Shown: in pieces, positions 34,680 to 45,776 of the stretch
Layout: every line of letters begins with the position of its first letter
How positions within the stretch are numbered: position 1 is the first letter of the stretch
From: Mesostigma viride
Taxonomy: Eukaryota > Streptophyta > Mesostigmatophyceae > Mesostigmatales > Mesostigmataceae
Reading direction: 5' to 3'
Assembly (NCBI GenBank): GCA_009746045.1
Contig: RPFO01000065.1
Location: 996,211-1,060,210 of the forward strand
Length of the DNA: 64,000 nucleotides
Translations under genes and position numbers: made by a program
Notes under the pieces: model-generated
The model's input: only the letters and a program-made list of their open reading frames with translations
The model's database searches: none
Told to the model about the DNA's origin: nothing

Positions 34680-35180
34680 GGCTCTTGGCATGGCCGGGCC
34701 CCCGCCCACACTCCGCCTCTTAGCTGACACCGAGGTCAACTACCCTACTTCAGGCCGCTTCAAGCTGCTCGGCAGTTGGCTTCCCGACTGCGAGGACGAC
34801 CTGACGACACGGATCAGCATGGCCGGCGTGGGCGCAACTCGATGACCACCGCGGCTGGTGGAGCAACCCCGCCCTACCCGGATCGTCTGGACAGCGCGAC
34901 CTCTTCAAGGTCGTCATTCTGACGATCCTGACCTACGGCCGCCAATACCTGGACACTGACGCAGGAGCTGGAGCAACGACTCGACGGCAACGTCACCAAG
35001 ATGCTGCGCAAGGCCCTTAACATCCCCTTTGGTTCGCACATTAGTAATGAGGATTTGTACGCTGTTTTGCCCTGTGTTTCCCACATTCTTAGGCACAGGC
35101 GCATGGGCCTAGCCGGGCACCTCAGTGGCCCGCACAGATCAGGTAGACACATCAGATAGACTAGCTGGCACCAAGCCCGC
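34680..35180 (+). mobile_element. degenerate LINE RT C-terminal fragment
   Basis: The pieces FKLLGSWLPDCEDDLTTRIS, DLFKVVILTILTYG, RLDGNVTKMLRKALN and NEDLYAVLPCVSHIL follow each other in shifting frames. They match the family A fragments but are more diverged, so this is an older copy placed head to head with the minus-strand fragment next to it. Confidence 0.75.
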
Positions 35181-35512
35181 CCAGCCTGGGCGTTATGTCC
35201 TCACCTGACCTGTGCCCCAGGCCGTGCGCGGCAGGGCCGCCACCCGTGGCCGGACTTTTCGTGATGGACTCAGCATGGACATGTGCTACCCTAGACGTGA
35301 CGGGCTCACACCCGGGCCGGCAGCCTCCTGGTTTGTCTGTAATATGGAGGCAGCCACGAGCCACAGCCACAGCCACGAGATAGCCATGGCTGACGGCGGA
35401 GCTCATAACTTTTACGTTTGAGCACCAAATTTAGCCGTGAGTATCACAATCGATGTGTCTTTCTACGACGCACATGCTGATATAATTTTCCGAAGCTATT
35501 ACGCAATATACG
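35181..35512. other. gap without a recognised gene
   Basis: Sequence between two retrotransposon fragments. It may be the 5' UTR of the ORF1 element that follows; nothing coding is recognised. Confidence 0.35.
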
Positions 35513-36937
35513 ATGAGCAAACGCCTCTCGACGCAACGCAGCCTGGCGGCTGCGCTCGGCAATGAAAATACGCCTGCAGCTTCGGCTGCAGCTTCGCCCA
35601 CCGGCCCAGACGGCAACGGTGACACTAGTCGTGCACTGGTGCTCGCCCAGCCCCCCGGGCTTGCCTCGCCATCTGCATCGCCTGAACCTAAGCGCAGTCG
35701 CTCTGCTGAGCCGCACTGGGACCAGCTCACCTTCGACATCAACGCACGTACCAGGCTACTGGACTCGCCGCCCATCCGCCTTCATGGAAGACTTGTTTTA
35801 CGGGTCACACGCCTCGCTTCTAGCCCTGTGCGTGTACCTCACGTCCCACAACCGCGGCCGCTGGCCTGGTGATGGCCAGCTTGCCGACCCCGACCACGCT
35901 CTCCCAATCATTCACCGGATGAGTCGCCCCCGGCTCCAACGCTACGCCCTCTGCTCCCTTGTTGGACGCTCCGAAACCGCGATCTGGGCTTCCCCACCGC
36001 CCCCCTCCACCTCCCCCACCGAAGACACCATCCGCGCCCTCCTCAAGGAAGCTTTCGAGCAGCACGTGACCCCCCTTGCCGCAGATGTGGCGGCAATTGG
36101 AGGCACGCTGGCTGCTGAGCTCCCCACCACTGATCCCCACCGCCACCGCCACCCTCCTCGCCTCCACCCACCCCCCCCCTCCGCCTCAATCCACCGACTC
36201 CATCACCGCCCAGCTCCGCGACATCGACCAGCGCCTCAAGGATAATGCAATCGCTATCGAGGTCTTGCAGAACACAGCAGGCCTCACCGCCCAGGCAGTG
36301 AAGGACATTGCCGCCAAGCCAGCCCCGGCTGGCCTGGCCGGCGATGCTCCTCCCATCACGACCTGGGCGGACATAACCACCTGGGCAACATACCACCTCC
36401 ACCACCTCCGCCGTCGCAGCCCAGCTCCAGCGGCAGACGCTTGACCTCCGCGAGGAGGCCGAGCTCGCCAAGCGCAGCCTCAACGCCATACTCAAGAACT
36501 TCGACATGGAAGAAGGTGAGAATTCCGAGAAGCTTGCACGCGCGTTTGAGAGCAAAATCCTTGCACGCATGGGCCTCCTTGGTGAGATTAAGCTGACCGC
36601 CCACCGCCTCCCCCGCGCGCGGGGTAAGGCAGGGGCGCCTCCGCTTCTTCTCATCTTTGACAGCCCAGCGGACAAGATTTCGTTTCTCAGACGCCGCAAG
36701 CGGCTCTCGGAGACTCACTTCACCGTGGACGACGACTTGACCCTGGCACAGCAACAACGGCGACGGGAGCTATGGCCGACCTACCTCCAGCTCCGGCAGA
36801 CCAAGGCGGGCCAGCCGGTGTACTGGAAGGGGGCGGCCATCTACGTCGGCCACAAGCCCTGGCAAGCGACCCCCTCGACCACCGCGGCCCCAGCAGCTCC
36901 AGCCCCAGCCTTGGGGAATACAGCAGCAGTAGTGTAG
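35513..36937 (+). pseudogene. LINE ORF1-like protein, frameshifted (family B)
   Basis: The reading starts MSKRLSTQRSLAAALG (low-complexity N-terminus), shifts frame near 35760 into FMEDLFYGSHASLLALCVYL, and continues through further shifts into AAQLQRQTLDLREEAELA. It ends in an intact 143-codon segment, MEEGENSEKLARAFESKILA...DDDLTLAQQQRRRELWPTYL...GAAIYVG. The C-terminal part has the pattern of L1-type ORF1 RNA-binding domains: a fingered-hydrophobic strand, then DLT..QQ.RRR.LWP. At least three frameshifts make it inactive here. Confidence 0.7.
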
Positions 36938-37338
36938 AATAGTTAGACCGTGGCCTTGTACATGCCCGCCTACCACAGGCACTATACCAGCTTAGGCCTA
37001 GCCTTTTTAGTCATGTACATGTGTGCCTATGATGAGCCGGCACCCTCCAGAGGATGCCGAGCTTTATTTAATTATGCAGTGCCCACGCAGGGAGTCCCTC
37101 CCTGCTGAGAAGCCATGCCCTAGCTCTTGTATAGCCATGATGATCTTCCCCCCACATGACATACTCCCCCTTAGCTGGGCATAGTGTGAAGATCATGAGG
37201 GGGCAGGTGCCCCTGGTGCACCTAGATCAAGGGTAGCTTACATTCCCACCCTTGCATGAAGTAGCTTAGAATGTATTAAAAGCCATATGCCCCTTCTCAG
37301 GGATATGTGCTACATTTACTCCCAACGGAGTGATGTTG

Positions 37339-37425
<87 letters not shown>
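36938..37425 (+). mobile_element. 3' end of the family B element with (AAT)n tail
   Basis: The 3' UTR follows the ORF1 stop directly, without any reverse transcriptase. It contains CATATGCCCCTTCTCAGGGA, the hairpin ACTCCCAACGGAGT (37319-37332) and a (TAA)n tail of about 85 bp (37341-37425). The insertion at 19696-19981 is another copy of this end. Confidence 0.75.
37341..37425 (+). repeat. (TAA)n microsatellite
   Basis: About 28 perfect TAA units; the 3' tail of the family B element. Confidence 0.97.
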
Positions 37426-37426
<1 letters not shown>

Positions 37427-38025
37427 GAGGCAGATGGTACGCAAGGATTCGATGGCAAGTAGTGATTAAGGAGAGCACCCCCAAGTCCGTGGGGGCTCCG
37501 CGTGTGACCGCGTATGGCATTCATAGCGATTCGGGCTGTGGTGCCCACAACCCTATAACTGGGACCTAGATAGCTTACATCATCCATTCCATCCCATGTT
37601 CCCCTCCCACTGAGGACTTATCAAGAAGACAACCAGCACAGGCCAGAAATCGGGAGAATCCGGACCGTGGTAGCTCGAGCCTGCCGTTATCTTGTCCGCG
37701 TGTTCGAGTCGTTCAGGATGATGAAGATGAATGGCTTATGCTCACGGGACACAGTCACGTGTTTTTTAATTAATTAATGGTCGCCGTAACACCATTGCTG
37801 ATTTATAAGGCTAGTACGTCTCGCGTGGTGGCCATATACTTGTCTTGCTTAATATGGTTGTCTCACGCGTACTAAGCTAGGTGGCGGGCATCATCGCCAG
37901 TGCCACACGCCGTAGCAAATGCGATGGGGGGGAGGCAGGCGTGCAGCCCGTTGAATTGCGCTCATGATGGCCCTTGTGTCCGGGAGACCATGCACAGTCA
38001 TGCATCACACTTACTTACTCATGCA
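37426..38025. other. intergenic, short dispersed repeat
   Basis: At 37618-37673 a segment starting TATCAAGAAGACAACCAGC matches, inverted, 34495-34556, and partially 41464-41490. It is therefore a dispersed repeat. No gene is seen. The rest is the 3' flank of the PAP gene. Confidence 0.5.
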
Positions 38026-39012
38026 TCACAATGGAGGGAGGCTCCTTGGTATCTGGTACGGCACGCTCTGCACGGCCACCCGGTCCAATATGTACAGCTG
38101 GCCGCTCTGTCCCGCGTGCACCCGCATCTCATCGTCGATATAATGGACATCAATGTATGTCGGCGGGGCTTTGATGGCGGCTCCAAACGCAAGCACGTCC
38201 CCGTCCTGTACCAGCATCTCTTTACACTTGTCCGCGCCAAACAGCGATTGGTACACCTTGGTCAGCTCTGCCACCTCGCATTTGGGTGCTTTGCTGCTGC
38301 GCACTAGCATCACCTGCTGGAAATGTACATTCACGCGCCCCTGGTTGGAATGGGCTGTGTCCATGGGATGCTCCATGTTGGACAGTGGGCCTGTCAAAAC
38401 GAGCGCAACCTCTCCCAGCTTCTGAGCCTCCGGGAAGGTGAGGCATTGCAACAGATGGTATGCGTCGCCGTCCACCACGTTATAGGCTGCGCCCGTCGGG
38501 ATGGCAGCGGCATCCGGAAGACCTCCGAAGGAAAGCATTCGAAGCAGCGACGGCGGGGCCTTCGGTGTAGCCGGGCTCGGCGCCTCATTTGAAGGTTCGG
38601 GGGGCGCCTCACTCGGAGGTTTGGGGGGCGCCTTTCTCGGCTTTCCAAGGGTAGAGTACGTCACGTTCCATGCCCCAGACAGCTCGGACGCCATGTCAGC
38701 GACCTTGCCCTGGTAGACGGTAGACAATTCCGTGCACAGCTTTCTTATCTCTTCTACGTCGGCACCGGAGCTGATGGCTTTCTTTATTTGGAATTTCAGA
38801 CCCTGCTGAGACTGACCACCAGTCGCGCACACTGCCGGAGTAGCTACCATCCTTTTCTTGTGGCTGTGCGCGCTCAACGTGCAAATACCCCTGCGAATGC
38901 TGCATTTTCCGTGCAGCAGCGTCGGAGCGAAGGCCCAAGTGCTTGCAATTGCCTGCATTTGCAAGTTGGAAAGGGGAGTCCTACTCTCTAAAGCAAAATG
39001 AAGCTTCAACAA
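38026..39012 (-). CDS. plastid-lipid-associated protein / fibrillin (PAP_fibrillin)
   Basis: A single-exon ORF of 328 codons. Residues 1 to about 62 are rich in Ser, Ala, Arg and lack acidic residues, as in chloroplast transit peptides; Met19 (38958) is an alternative start. The PAP core begins LKFQIKKAISSG, with ELSGAWNVTYSTLGKP at 110-125, which is the typical L.G.W.L.Y.T strand. It ends PPTYIDVHYIDDEMRVHAG then GQLYILDR (283-311), the family's TYLD..LR..RG..G.LFVL strand. A Pro/Ala/Ser insert (about 124-155) interrupts the barrel early. Fibrillins bind lipids and quinones in plastoglobules and thylakoids. Having no introns, it differs from the kinesin and IFT70. Confidence 0.85.
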   Translation of the reverse strand: MLKLHFALESRTPLSNLQMQAIASTWAFAPTLLHGKCSIRRGICTLSAHSHKKRMVATPAVCATGGQSQQGLKFQIKKAISSGADVEEIRKLCTELSTVYQGKVADMASELSGAWNVTYSTLGKPRKAPPKPPSEAPPEPSNEAPSPATPKAPPSLLRMLSFGGLPDAAAIPTGAAYNVVDGDAYHLLQCLTFPEAQKLGEVALVLTGPLSNMEHPMDTAHSNQGRVNVHFQQVMLVRSSKAPKCEVAELTKVYQSLFGADKCKEMLVQDGDVLAFGAAIKAPPTYIDVHYIDDEMRVHAGQSGQLYILDRVAVQSVPYQIPRSLPPL

Positions 39013-40555
39013 ACATTAACTAGAAAACCTGCGTCGCTTGCATTTCTAGCGCTCTTGGGTAGGAATGTACCCCCGTGACTCGGCATCGTGCAACATGCCT
39101 GTGCTGAGGCCTACGTTTTGGTGATATGTTCTACGCGTGTTCAGGGTCAATGGCTAAATTGTAATTTCCGAGCAAATTTGGTGCTTCCTGCTCGCTTCCT
39201 GTGATCATTATCTCTATCCGTACTTGCGCGCTTACATCTGCATGTTGTTGTTGTTGTTGTTGTGTCCCACACCTGCATGTAATGAGTAATAACACGCTGT
39301 ACACCTGCATGTGTTGCGTAATAACTTGCGTTTGTTTCGCGCTGAACAGCGTCCTACTTTTATTTTTTTTTCTATATCAACGTCACTGTACTTACTGGAA
39401 GACGGAAGTCCTGTCCTGCAGCCTATCTAGAATTGCATGCGCTGCGGCGTGAGATCTGACTGCGCCTGATGTATGCACATTGCACAGACGCACTACGTCA
39501 CACATAGGAAGGGTAAGACATCTTACATGGGCTTGATGAGAAGGGTACGTAGGACTAGGAATGGTACATAGGACGAATAGACATAGGAACTTGGGAAGGA
39601 CCCCGAAATATACACAGGTCAGGAACGATATAACGTGCACAACATGAAGATTGAAGACTCCAAATGGCTGCTAGAGCTGCAGAACAGACGTTGGCGTCGT
39701 GAACAGCATGCAGGCGCAGAATACAAGCGACTAAGCGAAGGGCTGCGCGCTAAGATACTAAGTAATGACGCATTCGTCGCTTGTCCGTGCATTCTTGATC
39801 AGTATTTGGTAATGGCTTACCAGCGCTAGGCGCTAGCAAGTAGCGACACAGCGCTGTGGCTTGTGAACGCGTTGCGCAACGGTTTTTCAGGCGCTGCCTG
39901 CCCTCCAGCACTGCCAAGCCTGCGGCAACGAGGCAGCAGGACACGCGACGCGCCCCACATTCCGCACAAGGCCGCTGATGGTCTTCAGGGTGCGCAGCAA
40001 GTGCGGAAAGAGCTGCAAATTTTCTTACGTTGCCTGTACAAAGTTCTTCAGGACCGGTCTTTTCACATCATACCCTTTCTTTTCCCGCCAGTCATAGTCG
40101 ATCGTTTTCCCGCAAGTATAAGTCGATAGACATTACTATGTTTTTTCGAATACCCGGTTCCGAGTTGCGATGGGTGACCTCGTCCGTTTCCCGATGGATT
40201 TAAGCTCCCGGCTTCCAGAGGCGCAGCTTGAGCGAGGTGAGTGAGGTAGGGAGCGCAGGCAGAAGCGCTGCTAGCGAGTGCCAATGCCTTAATGGGCAAC
40301 CGGCTGGATGAATCAGCTTTTGATGGGCATTTTGTGCTTTGGTTGTTGCTCTCTTGTTTAGAATCCACCCCCGTTTTCTGGCTTGGAAGACTGCCTTGTA
40401 GAATACATTTTTTACATGCTCTCCAGGTTGATGCCCATCTTGTTCCGTCAGTAAGGTGCCTTTTCTGCTGTTCACAGCGAAATGGAAAACTGCCAAAATC
40501 AGAATAACCAGGCAATGGAAGTGATGCAAGGTGAGGTATGAGAGTGCAGTGCAGC
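39013..40555. other. gap without a recognised gene
   Basis: Includes the PAP promoter side. A 64-codon ORF at 39635-39829 (plus) and a 150-codon ORF at 40063-40515 (minus) are present, but neither shows a domain I know or clear exon signals. Confidence 0.3.
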
Positions 40556-40561
40556 GTGCTA

Positions 40562-40797
40562 GGTGGGTGGGTGGGTGGGTGGGTGGGTGGGTGGGTGGGC
40601 GGGCGGCGGGCGGGCGGGCGGGCGGCGGGCGGGCGGGCGGCGGGCGGGCGGCGCGGCGGCGGGCGGGCGGGCGGGCGGGCGGGCGGGCGGGCGGCGGCGG
40701 CGGGCGGGCGGGCGGGCGGGCGGGCGGGCGGGCGGGCGGGGCGGGCGGCGGGCGGGCGGGCGGGCGGGCAGGCGGGCGGGCGGGCGGGGTGGGGGGG
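40562..40797 (+). repeat. (GGGT)n to (GGGC)n repeat
   Basis: About nine GGGT units change into GGGC and GGC units over 236 bp. It is a strong G-quadruplex candidate and a likely assembly trouble spot. It encodes false Gly/Ala/Arg ORFs. Confidence 0.95.
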
Positions 40798-41009
40798 GGT
40801 AGTTGAGGGGGGGGGGGGGCAGAAGTCCGAGGGCGAGCAGGCAGGGGAATGCCTGGCTGAATGGCTGGTTGGGTGGCTGGCTCTGCCGGCTGGTGTATTG
40901 GAAAACCGCCGTACGTGTCATGCCCTAACAGGGCAAGGGCTCAACCGTAGATCCAGGCAACTACAGGGGTGCACGCCTCCAACGCTGTGTGCTGTAAGTC
41001 TTCATGCGA

Positions 41010-41400
41010 CTCCGACACCTTGGCAGGTACTGGACATGCCGCTACCTGAGTACATGGCGCCAACGCGCGCCTTGTTTAAGGCCCCTGTGCTCATCATCCT
41101 TCTGCACGGCTTCAAGGCGTGGACCTCGGACAAAACGGTGGGTGTGCATCTTGACGGCACTGGAACCAGAATGATCCGCCACATCTTGGGCGTCCGGTGC
41201 AAGAGCGCCGTACACGTACCCTGGCTGAACTCTGCTGTGAGCTCCATTTGGTTACCCATACCATGATTACCATCCGCCACCTCCGCCACCTTGTTGCTGG
41301 CCACCTTGCACAGACCAAGAGGATACCTACGGGTGCGGGCCCTGCTGGGGGCCTCGAGGCCGGCCCATGGGGTAGGCACCTGCACCTATGGCAGGCCTGA
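41010..41400 (+). mobile_element. old LINE RT C-terminal fragment
   Basis: ALFKAPVLIILLHGFKAWTS, HLDGTGTRMIRHILGV and, in another frame, RHLRHLVAGHLAQTKR align with the family A text [19 protein letters not shown] / KLDGAVTNMLRSIFRV / LQLVGHLARTNQ. It is heavily mutated. Confidence 0.6.
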
Positions 41401-41879
41401 TTCTCCAGTTGGGGCCCACTTCCCACCTTGCGGGCACACCACACTGGTCAGCGCGGCATGTTTAGGACATATCAAGGAGACAACCAGCCCAGGCAGAATA
41501 TATTTGCCACAATTGTTCGAGGACCATTTGCTTAAGGGATTGTTACTGCTGCTGCACCCATGCATGATCGACAAGGAGAAGTGGGCTGCTTTCGCTACAA
41601 GCACCTCCCGAAGCTGGGCTTGGCAACGATGCTTCCTCACGCCCCCGGTGGCCCATTGATCGCCAGGGTAGCCCCCAGGTAGAAGTTGTTGCCCCTGCGG
41701 ACAGCCGCTGCACTCTTGCGTCATCTGCCCTTACTTCAGAGGCCAGCTCGAACAAGGATAAAGACCCCAGGTCTGGGGCATGATACAGATGTGGTATATT
41801 TGTGTTTGTAATGCCACAGCAGCAATTGGACACGATAGACGATCCGGCAAGTGCTGTGGGTGCAATAAGACCCATGTGA

Positions 41880-42235
41880 GCGTATCAAGCCCATATAAGC
41901 TGCCCATTGCTGCAACATCTGCAGCGAGGGGAGTCACGTGCTGAGCATCGAGGGCCTCCTTTATGGAGGGAGGTGGATGTGGAAATGGAAGGAGCCCAGA
42001 TCTCGCCATCAGAGCACATGAGGAGGGAGCATAGAATGATTTGCTGGAGTTGGGGCCGGGCGCAACCCAACAGAAAGTTGGTGCTCATCCAGGTGCCGTC
42101 CGGATGGATGAGGCGGTTGATGCTGCGGAGATGGTGGATGCACAGCTCATAAAGCGAGGCGTAGTCCCCGTAGAAGAGGCAGTGCATGGCACTGCTCCGG
42201 GACATGTTGGTCCACTCAGCAAATCTACGTGTAAA
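41880..42235 (-). pseudogene. second copy of LINE ORF1-like protein, degenerate
   Basis: The minus-strand reading includes MHCLFYGDYASLYELCIHHL, ARPQLQQIILCSL and HVTPLAADVAAMGSL. These match the plus-strand ORF1 segment at about 35785-36110 (FMEDLFYGSHASLLALC, RPRLQRYALCSL, HVTPLAADVAAIGG). It is a diverged, partial family B copy. Confidence 0.7.
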
Positions 42236-42619
42236 CAGCTTCGAAATACTGCCCAAGCAACAGAGACAAAAGCAGGCTGTAAACTTGGCAGCTGATATCA
42301 TACATGCTGTCTGCCAAGCATTCACATGATATCCAGCCTGCCTTGCTGCACACATAGCAGGAAAGTCTCTCATCTCAATGGTTATAGCTCAAGGAAAGCA
42401 ATGGAAACACCTATCTAATGCAATGCCACTTATGCAGTATGGCCAGCAAAAGAACCACTCTCCGACCTTCCTTTCCAACATGGTAATTTGCTAAGAAGCT
42501 GATGCCAGCTTGTTAGCCGGCCTAGCTCTGTGCACAGGCCGGATCTGCATGTCTAAAGGATTATGAATATACGCCAACACATTACCAACAATTTAACCTC
42601 AACGCCTTCGTCATACCAG
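42236..42619. other. left flank of the LTR element
   Basis: No gene is seen. The sequence ends in CCATA, the target-site duplicate. Confidence 0.4.
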
Positions 42620-42624
42620 CCATA

Positions 42625-43292
42625 TGTTACGTCCCAGCCCAGACACTCCTAGCCCGAGCTACGTAGCGAAAGATCTACCTTGCCGGAATTAGGAAGATTC
42701 AAGGTGGCCTAATGCAGATTGCGCTTCACGACTGGGGTCGTGAGATATCTGGCACCGCGACTTGATGCCAAGCTAATTAATACACACTTATAATGGCTAG
42801 CAATACCAATTACAAATGGATAGTTGCCCCAGGTTTAATGTGTAGGCGTATTCGCACTTATCATTCATCAAACCAAGAGGACGAGACTCTCGTCCTCGGA
42901 CCAATTTCACCTAGGTCTGCCACTACGTTGGCAAGGGGCGCCGACATGGCGCCGACCTTCCAAAGCATGCAGTCCACACAAGATCCTCGGGTCGACATCG
43001 ACCCTCGCCTACAGAATCCACGCATGAGTACAATATCTCAACTAGCTATAAAGTACGCAGCGCGGCGCGACTGCACCGGCCCCTAGAAGATACACGCATA
43101 CAACAACCTAGGCCCAAAATAACTGGTCCGAATCACCCAAACTGTCATAGTTCCATACAAAAGTCCTGACCCAGGGACAATTCCCAAATTAAGTCCCGAA
43201 ATGAGTCCCAAAGTCCTACGGACCATGACAACAAGTCAAACTACATAATTTATTCCATTGTTACGTCCGTCCAAAAGGGCCGGGACGTAACA
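42625..43292 (-). repeat. 3' LTR (left copy)
   Basis: 668 bp. I count by eye three base differences from the right copy (near 42651, 42680 and 42929). Its plus-strand 97-codon ORF is not a gene. Confidence 0.95.
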
Positions 43293-43306
43293 CTCCTCCC
43301 CCCCAC
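43293..43306 (-). other. polypurine tract of the LTR element
   Basis: On the minus strand the bases GGGGGGAGGAG lie directly before the TGTTACG start of the 3' LTR. Confidence 0.75.
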
Positions 43307-45776
43307 GGGGGTCGGTAGTCCCTACCGTACAAGAGATAGAAAGGAAACAAGTAAGCTACTATAAGAGTACTATGTCCCAACCCCGGTTCACCCGCGGGTT
43401 AGTAATACCAATTCCTCTAGAGGTCGATACACAGGACCAACCCTGACGTAGTAGCATGAAACAGGATGACAGGATCAATGATTCCGCCATCCGTCATAAA
43501 ACTCTCACAACCATCTCGGCGACCGCCGTTGTTGACGCGCCGATCCACTGGAGCCACCTTAGGGGGCGCCACCGCGTGCCCTATCCCATCCACATAATAA
43601 TGCACATTCCATGTAATCCCGCGCAACCAGTCCTGAGGTCCTGAGCAGCCTCGAACTTGATGAAATGTTGACCATAGGGGTACTATGTCCCAGCCCTTGT
43701 GCACCAACGGGCCAGTGAAACCAGGTCCCCCCAGACTTGCCACGCAAGGGCAACTCTTTATATAGCCAATCGGGACTGTCAGCAGGAGGGAATATTTTTC
43801 ATGCATACAACTTGATGATCCGGCCGACGAGGTGGCCAGTCATGTATCCCGTCCAGCCGAAACCCAGCCTTACAGCGCGACTGATGCGCATAATCACATG
43901 ACGATTAAGAAGTACTACTAGCGTCGACGACGGTGAGGCACAGCATGCAGTGTAGGCCCCATGCTCAGAAGCGAGGGCGTGCACCAGAAGAATCTGATCC
44001 ATCGCCTCACTACCGACAGCTGTACGCGTCCTCTCAAATACAGGCGCGCCGTGAGCCAATTACCGACCATGCAACGTGGCCGTCCCTGGCCGCCGCTGGA
44101 GTGGCTGTATAGCGGGGGAAGCCCTAGCGTGGCCGCTAGAGTGCGCCTCCCCTGCCGCCTGCGAACGCATGCAGGTGCCCGCAAGGCCCTAGTGTGTCCA
44201 CTAGAGTGCGCCCTGCCGTCTCTATCCAGCGCAGGAAACAGGCAAAGTCGATCAACACCGGAAACTTGGATAATATGGCCAAAATTAACTAGCAGGGCCC
44301 CAGCGTGTCCACTGGAGTGCGCCCTGCCAACTCCTCCACGGAGCTGCAGTAGTTTAGGCACAACACCACTCCGGCCGACGTGCATAGACCGGAGCAGTCG
44401 CCGGTCCCCGCATTCCTTGCTGCCAATGTGCCTGAACTCCACCGCAAGCGGGGGAAAACTCCTCAGCTCGCAGTCACACCCTCCGTGACACTTGCACAGC
44501 AAGAGCACGGTTGATGTTTGCGCGGGCCCATAAGCATGTGATACTCGAGGCCGCCGGCGTGGACTGCATAGCGCCCGCAATGCCCGCACTTATATAATGC
44601 AATGGGCAGGTCGGGGAGTGACACGCCTTGCAGGAACTGCCGTATCAGTAACGTTGCCCCTGCGAGACACCGTGCTGCTCATGGAGTAGGGCCGAAGCAA
44701 CCCCGCAGTCCCAAACATGAAGAGCTCCTCGGGCTCGATCGCGCCCAGCCCACAGGTGCTCAAGCACATACAGCGATCGTGGACCGGGGTCAATGCCGCG
44801 CACGACCGGCGATCACCGCCTGTCCACCCCGCTTGACTGTCTTGCCCAGGATTCCCATCCCCGCAACAGAAACACGCCCCTATGTATGCAGTCCCCACCG
44901 CGCGTCGCAACATCCCCCACTCGAAGCTTGAAGGCCTCTCACCACCCCTGTACCAGTGCATGGCCATGGGGTATAGTACATTTTGAAGCCCACACAGCCC
45001 GCCCGCCATGCACATGGAACGCCCTGCTCTGAGTCCCTCATCCATGCAACCTCGTAGGCGCGCGGACACGAGCCACTTGCAAATCACGCTCGATCGGCCT
45101 CCACCAGTGGTGCAAGGATCGAACAACTCCCTACCGGGCTCAGCCCACAGGAGGGACGCGAACACTGCGCGATGGTAGCCATGCACAGGGTCGCGGGCAG
45201 TGACTAGGTGCTCAGACTCCAGCAGCTCGATCCTGCCTGCCTTTCAGTCTCGGGTCGCCGTTACTACAGTCCCCGTGACTCGCCCTCGACGGCCCGATCC
45301 CGCACGTCCCATGTACCTCAGTGCTCTGCCATGGCTCAGCGCGCGTCAGCGCCGGGTCCGCTCAGAGCGGACGTACCGGCCCAATGCAGTGATACCGGGT
45401 GTTACTCGGACACCGGCAGTCTGCGGGGCGACAGCGCCACATCATGTGGCATCGGCACCATGCACGCGCACTGTTGAGGCGGTGAGACAATGACCGGACA
45501 CCGCCACCTGCTTCTGATGCAACCACGACCGGCACCAGCGCAACCAGTGCAACCACGACCGGCTGGGTCATCCACCACTACTGCCGGCAGTACGTGCTGT
45601 CGCCATGCAACTGCACCGTGCCCGCATATGCTTATATATATTAAAAATATAATTACTTACAGCAGAGTGAAATCACTCAAACCAAAGCAAACGCCCAGCT
45701 ATATAAACCTATATACAGAGCCATGTCAAAGCTCTATACTACGATAAGACCAATGGAAACGCCTAACGGGAGGAAC
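43307..45776. other. internal region of LTR element, no recognised gene
   Basis: Minus-strand ORFs of 223 (43918-44589) and 198 (44590-45186) codons show no domain I recognise. Three copies of a GTGTCCACTAGAGTGCGCC-like unit lie near 44120, 44190 and 44298. The place normally held by integrase and RNase H appears to be foreign or scrambled sequence. Confidence 0.4.

Noticed and set aside
40531-41266. Gly/Ala/Arg-rich ORF
   Set aside because: Translation of the GGGT/GGGC repeat joined by chance to a LINE fragment.
42793-43086. 97-codon ORF present twice
   Set aside because: It is inside the LTRs, on the strand opposite to the element, with no domain.
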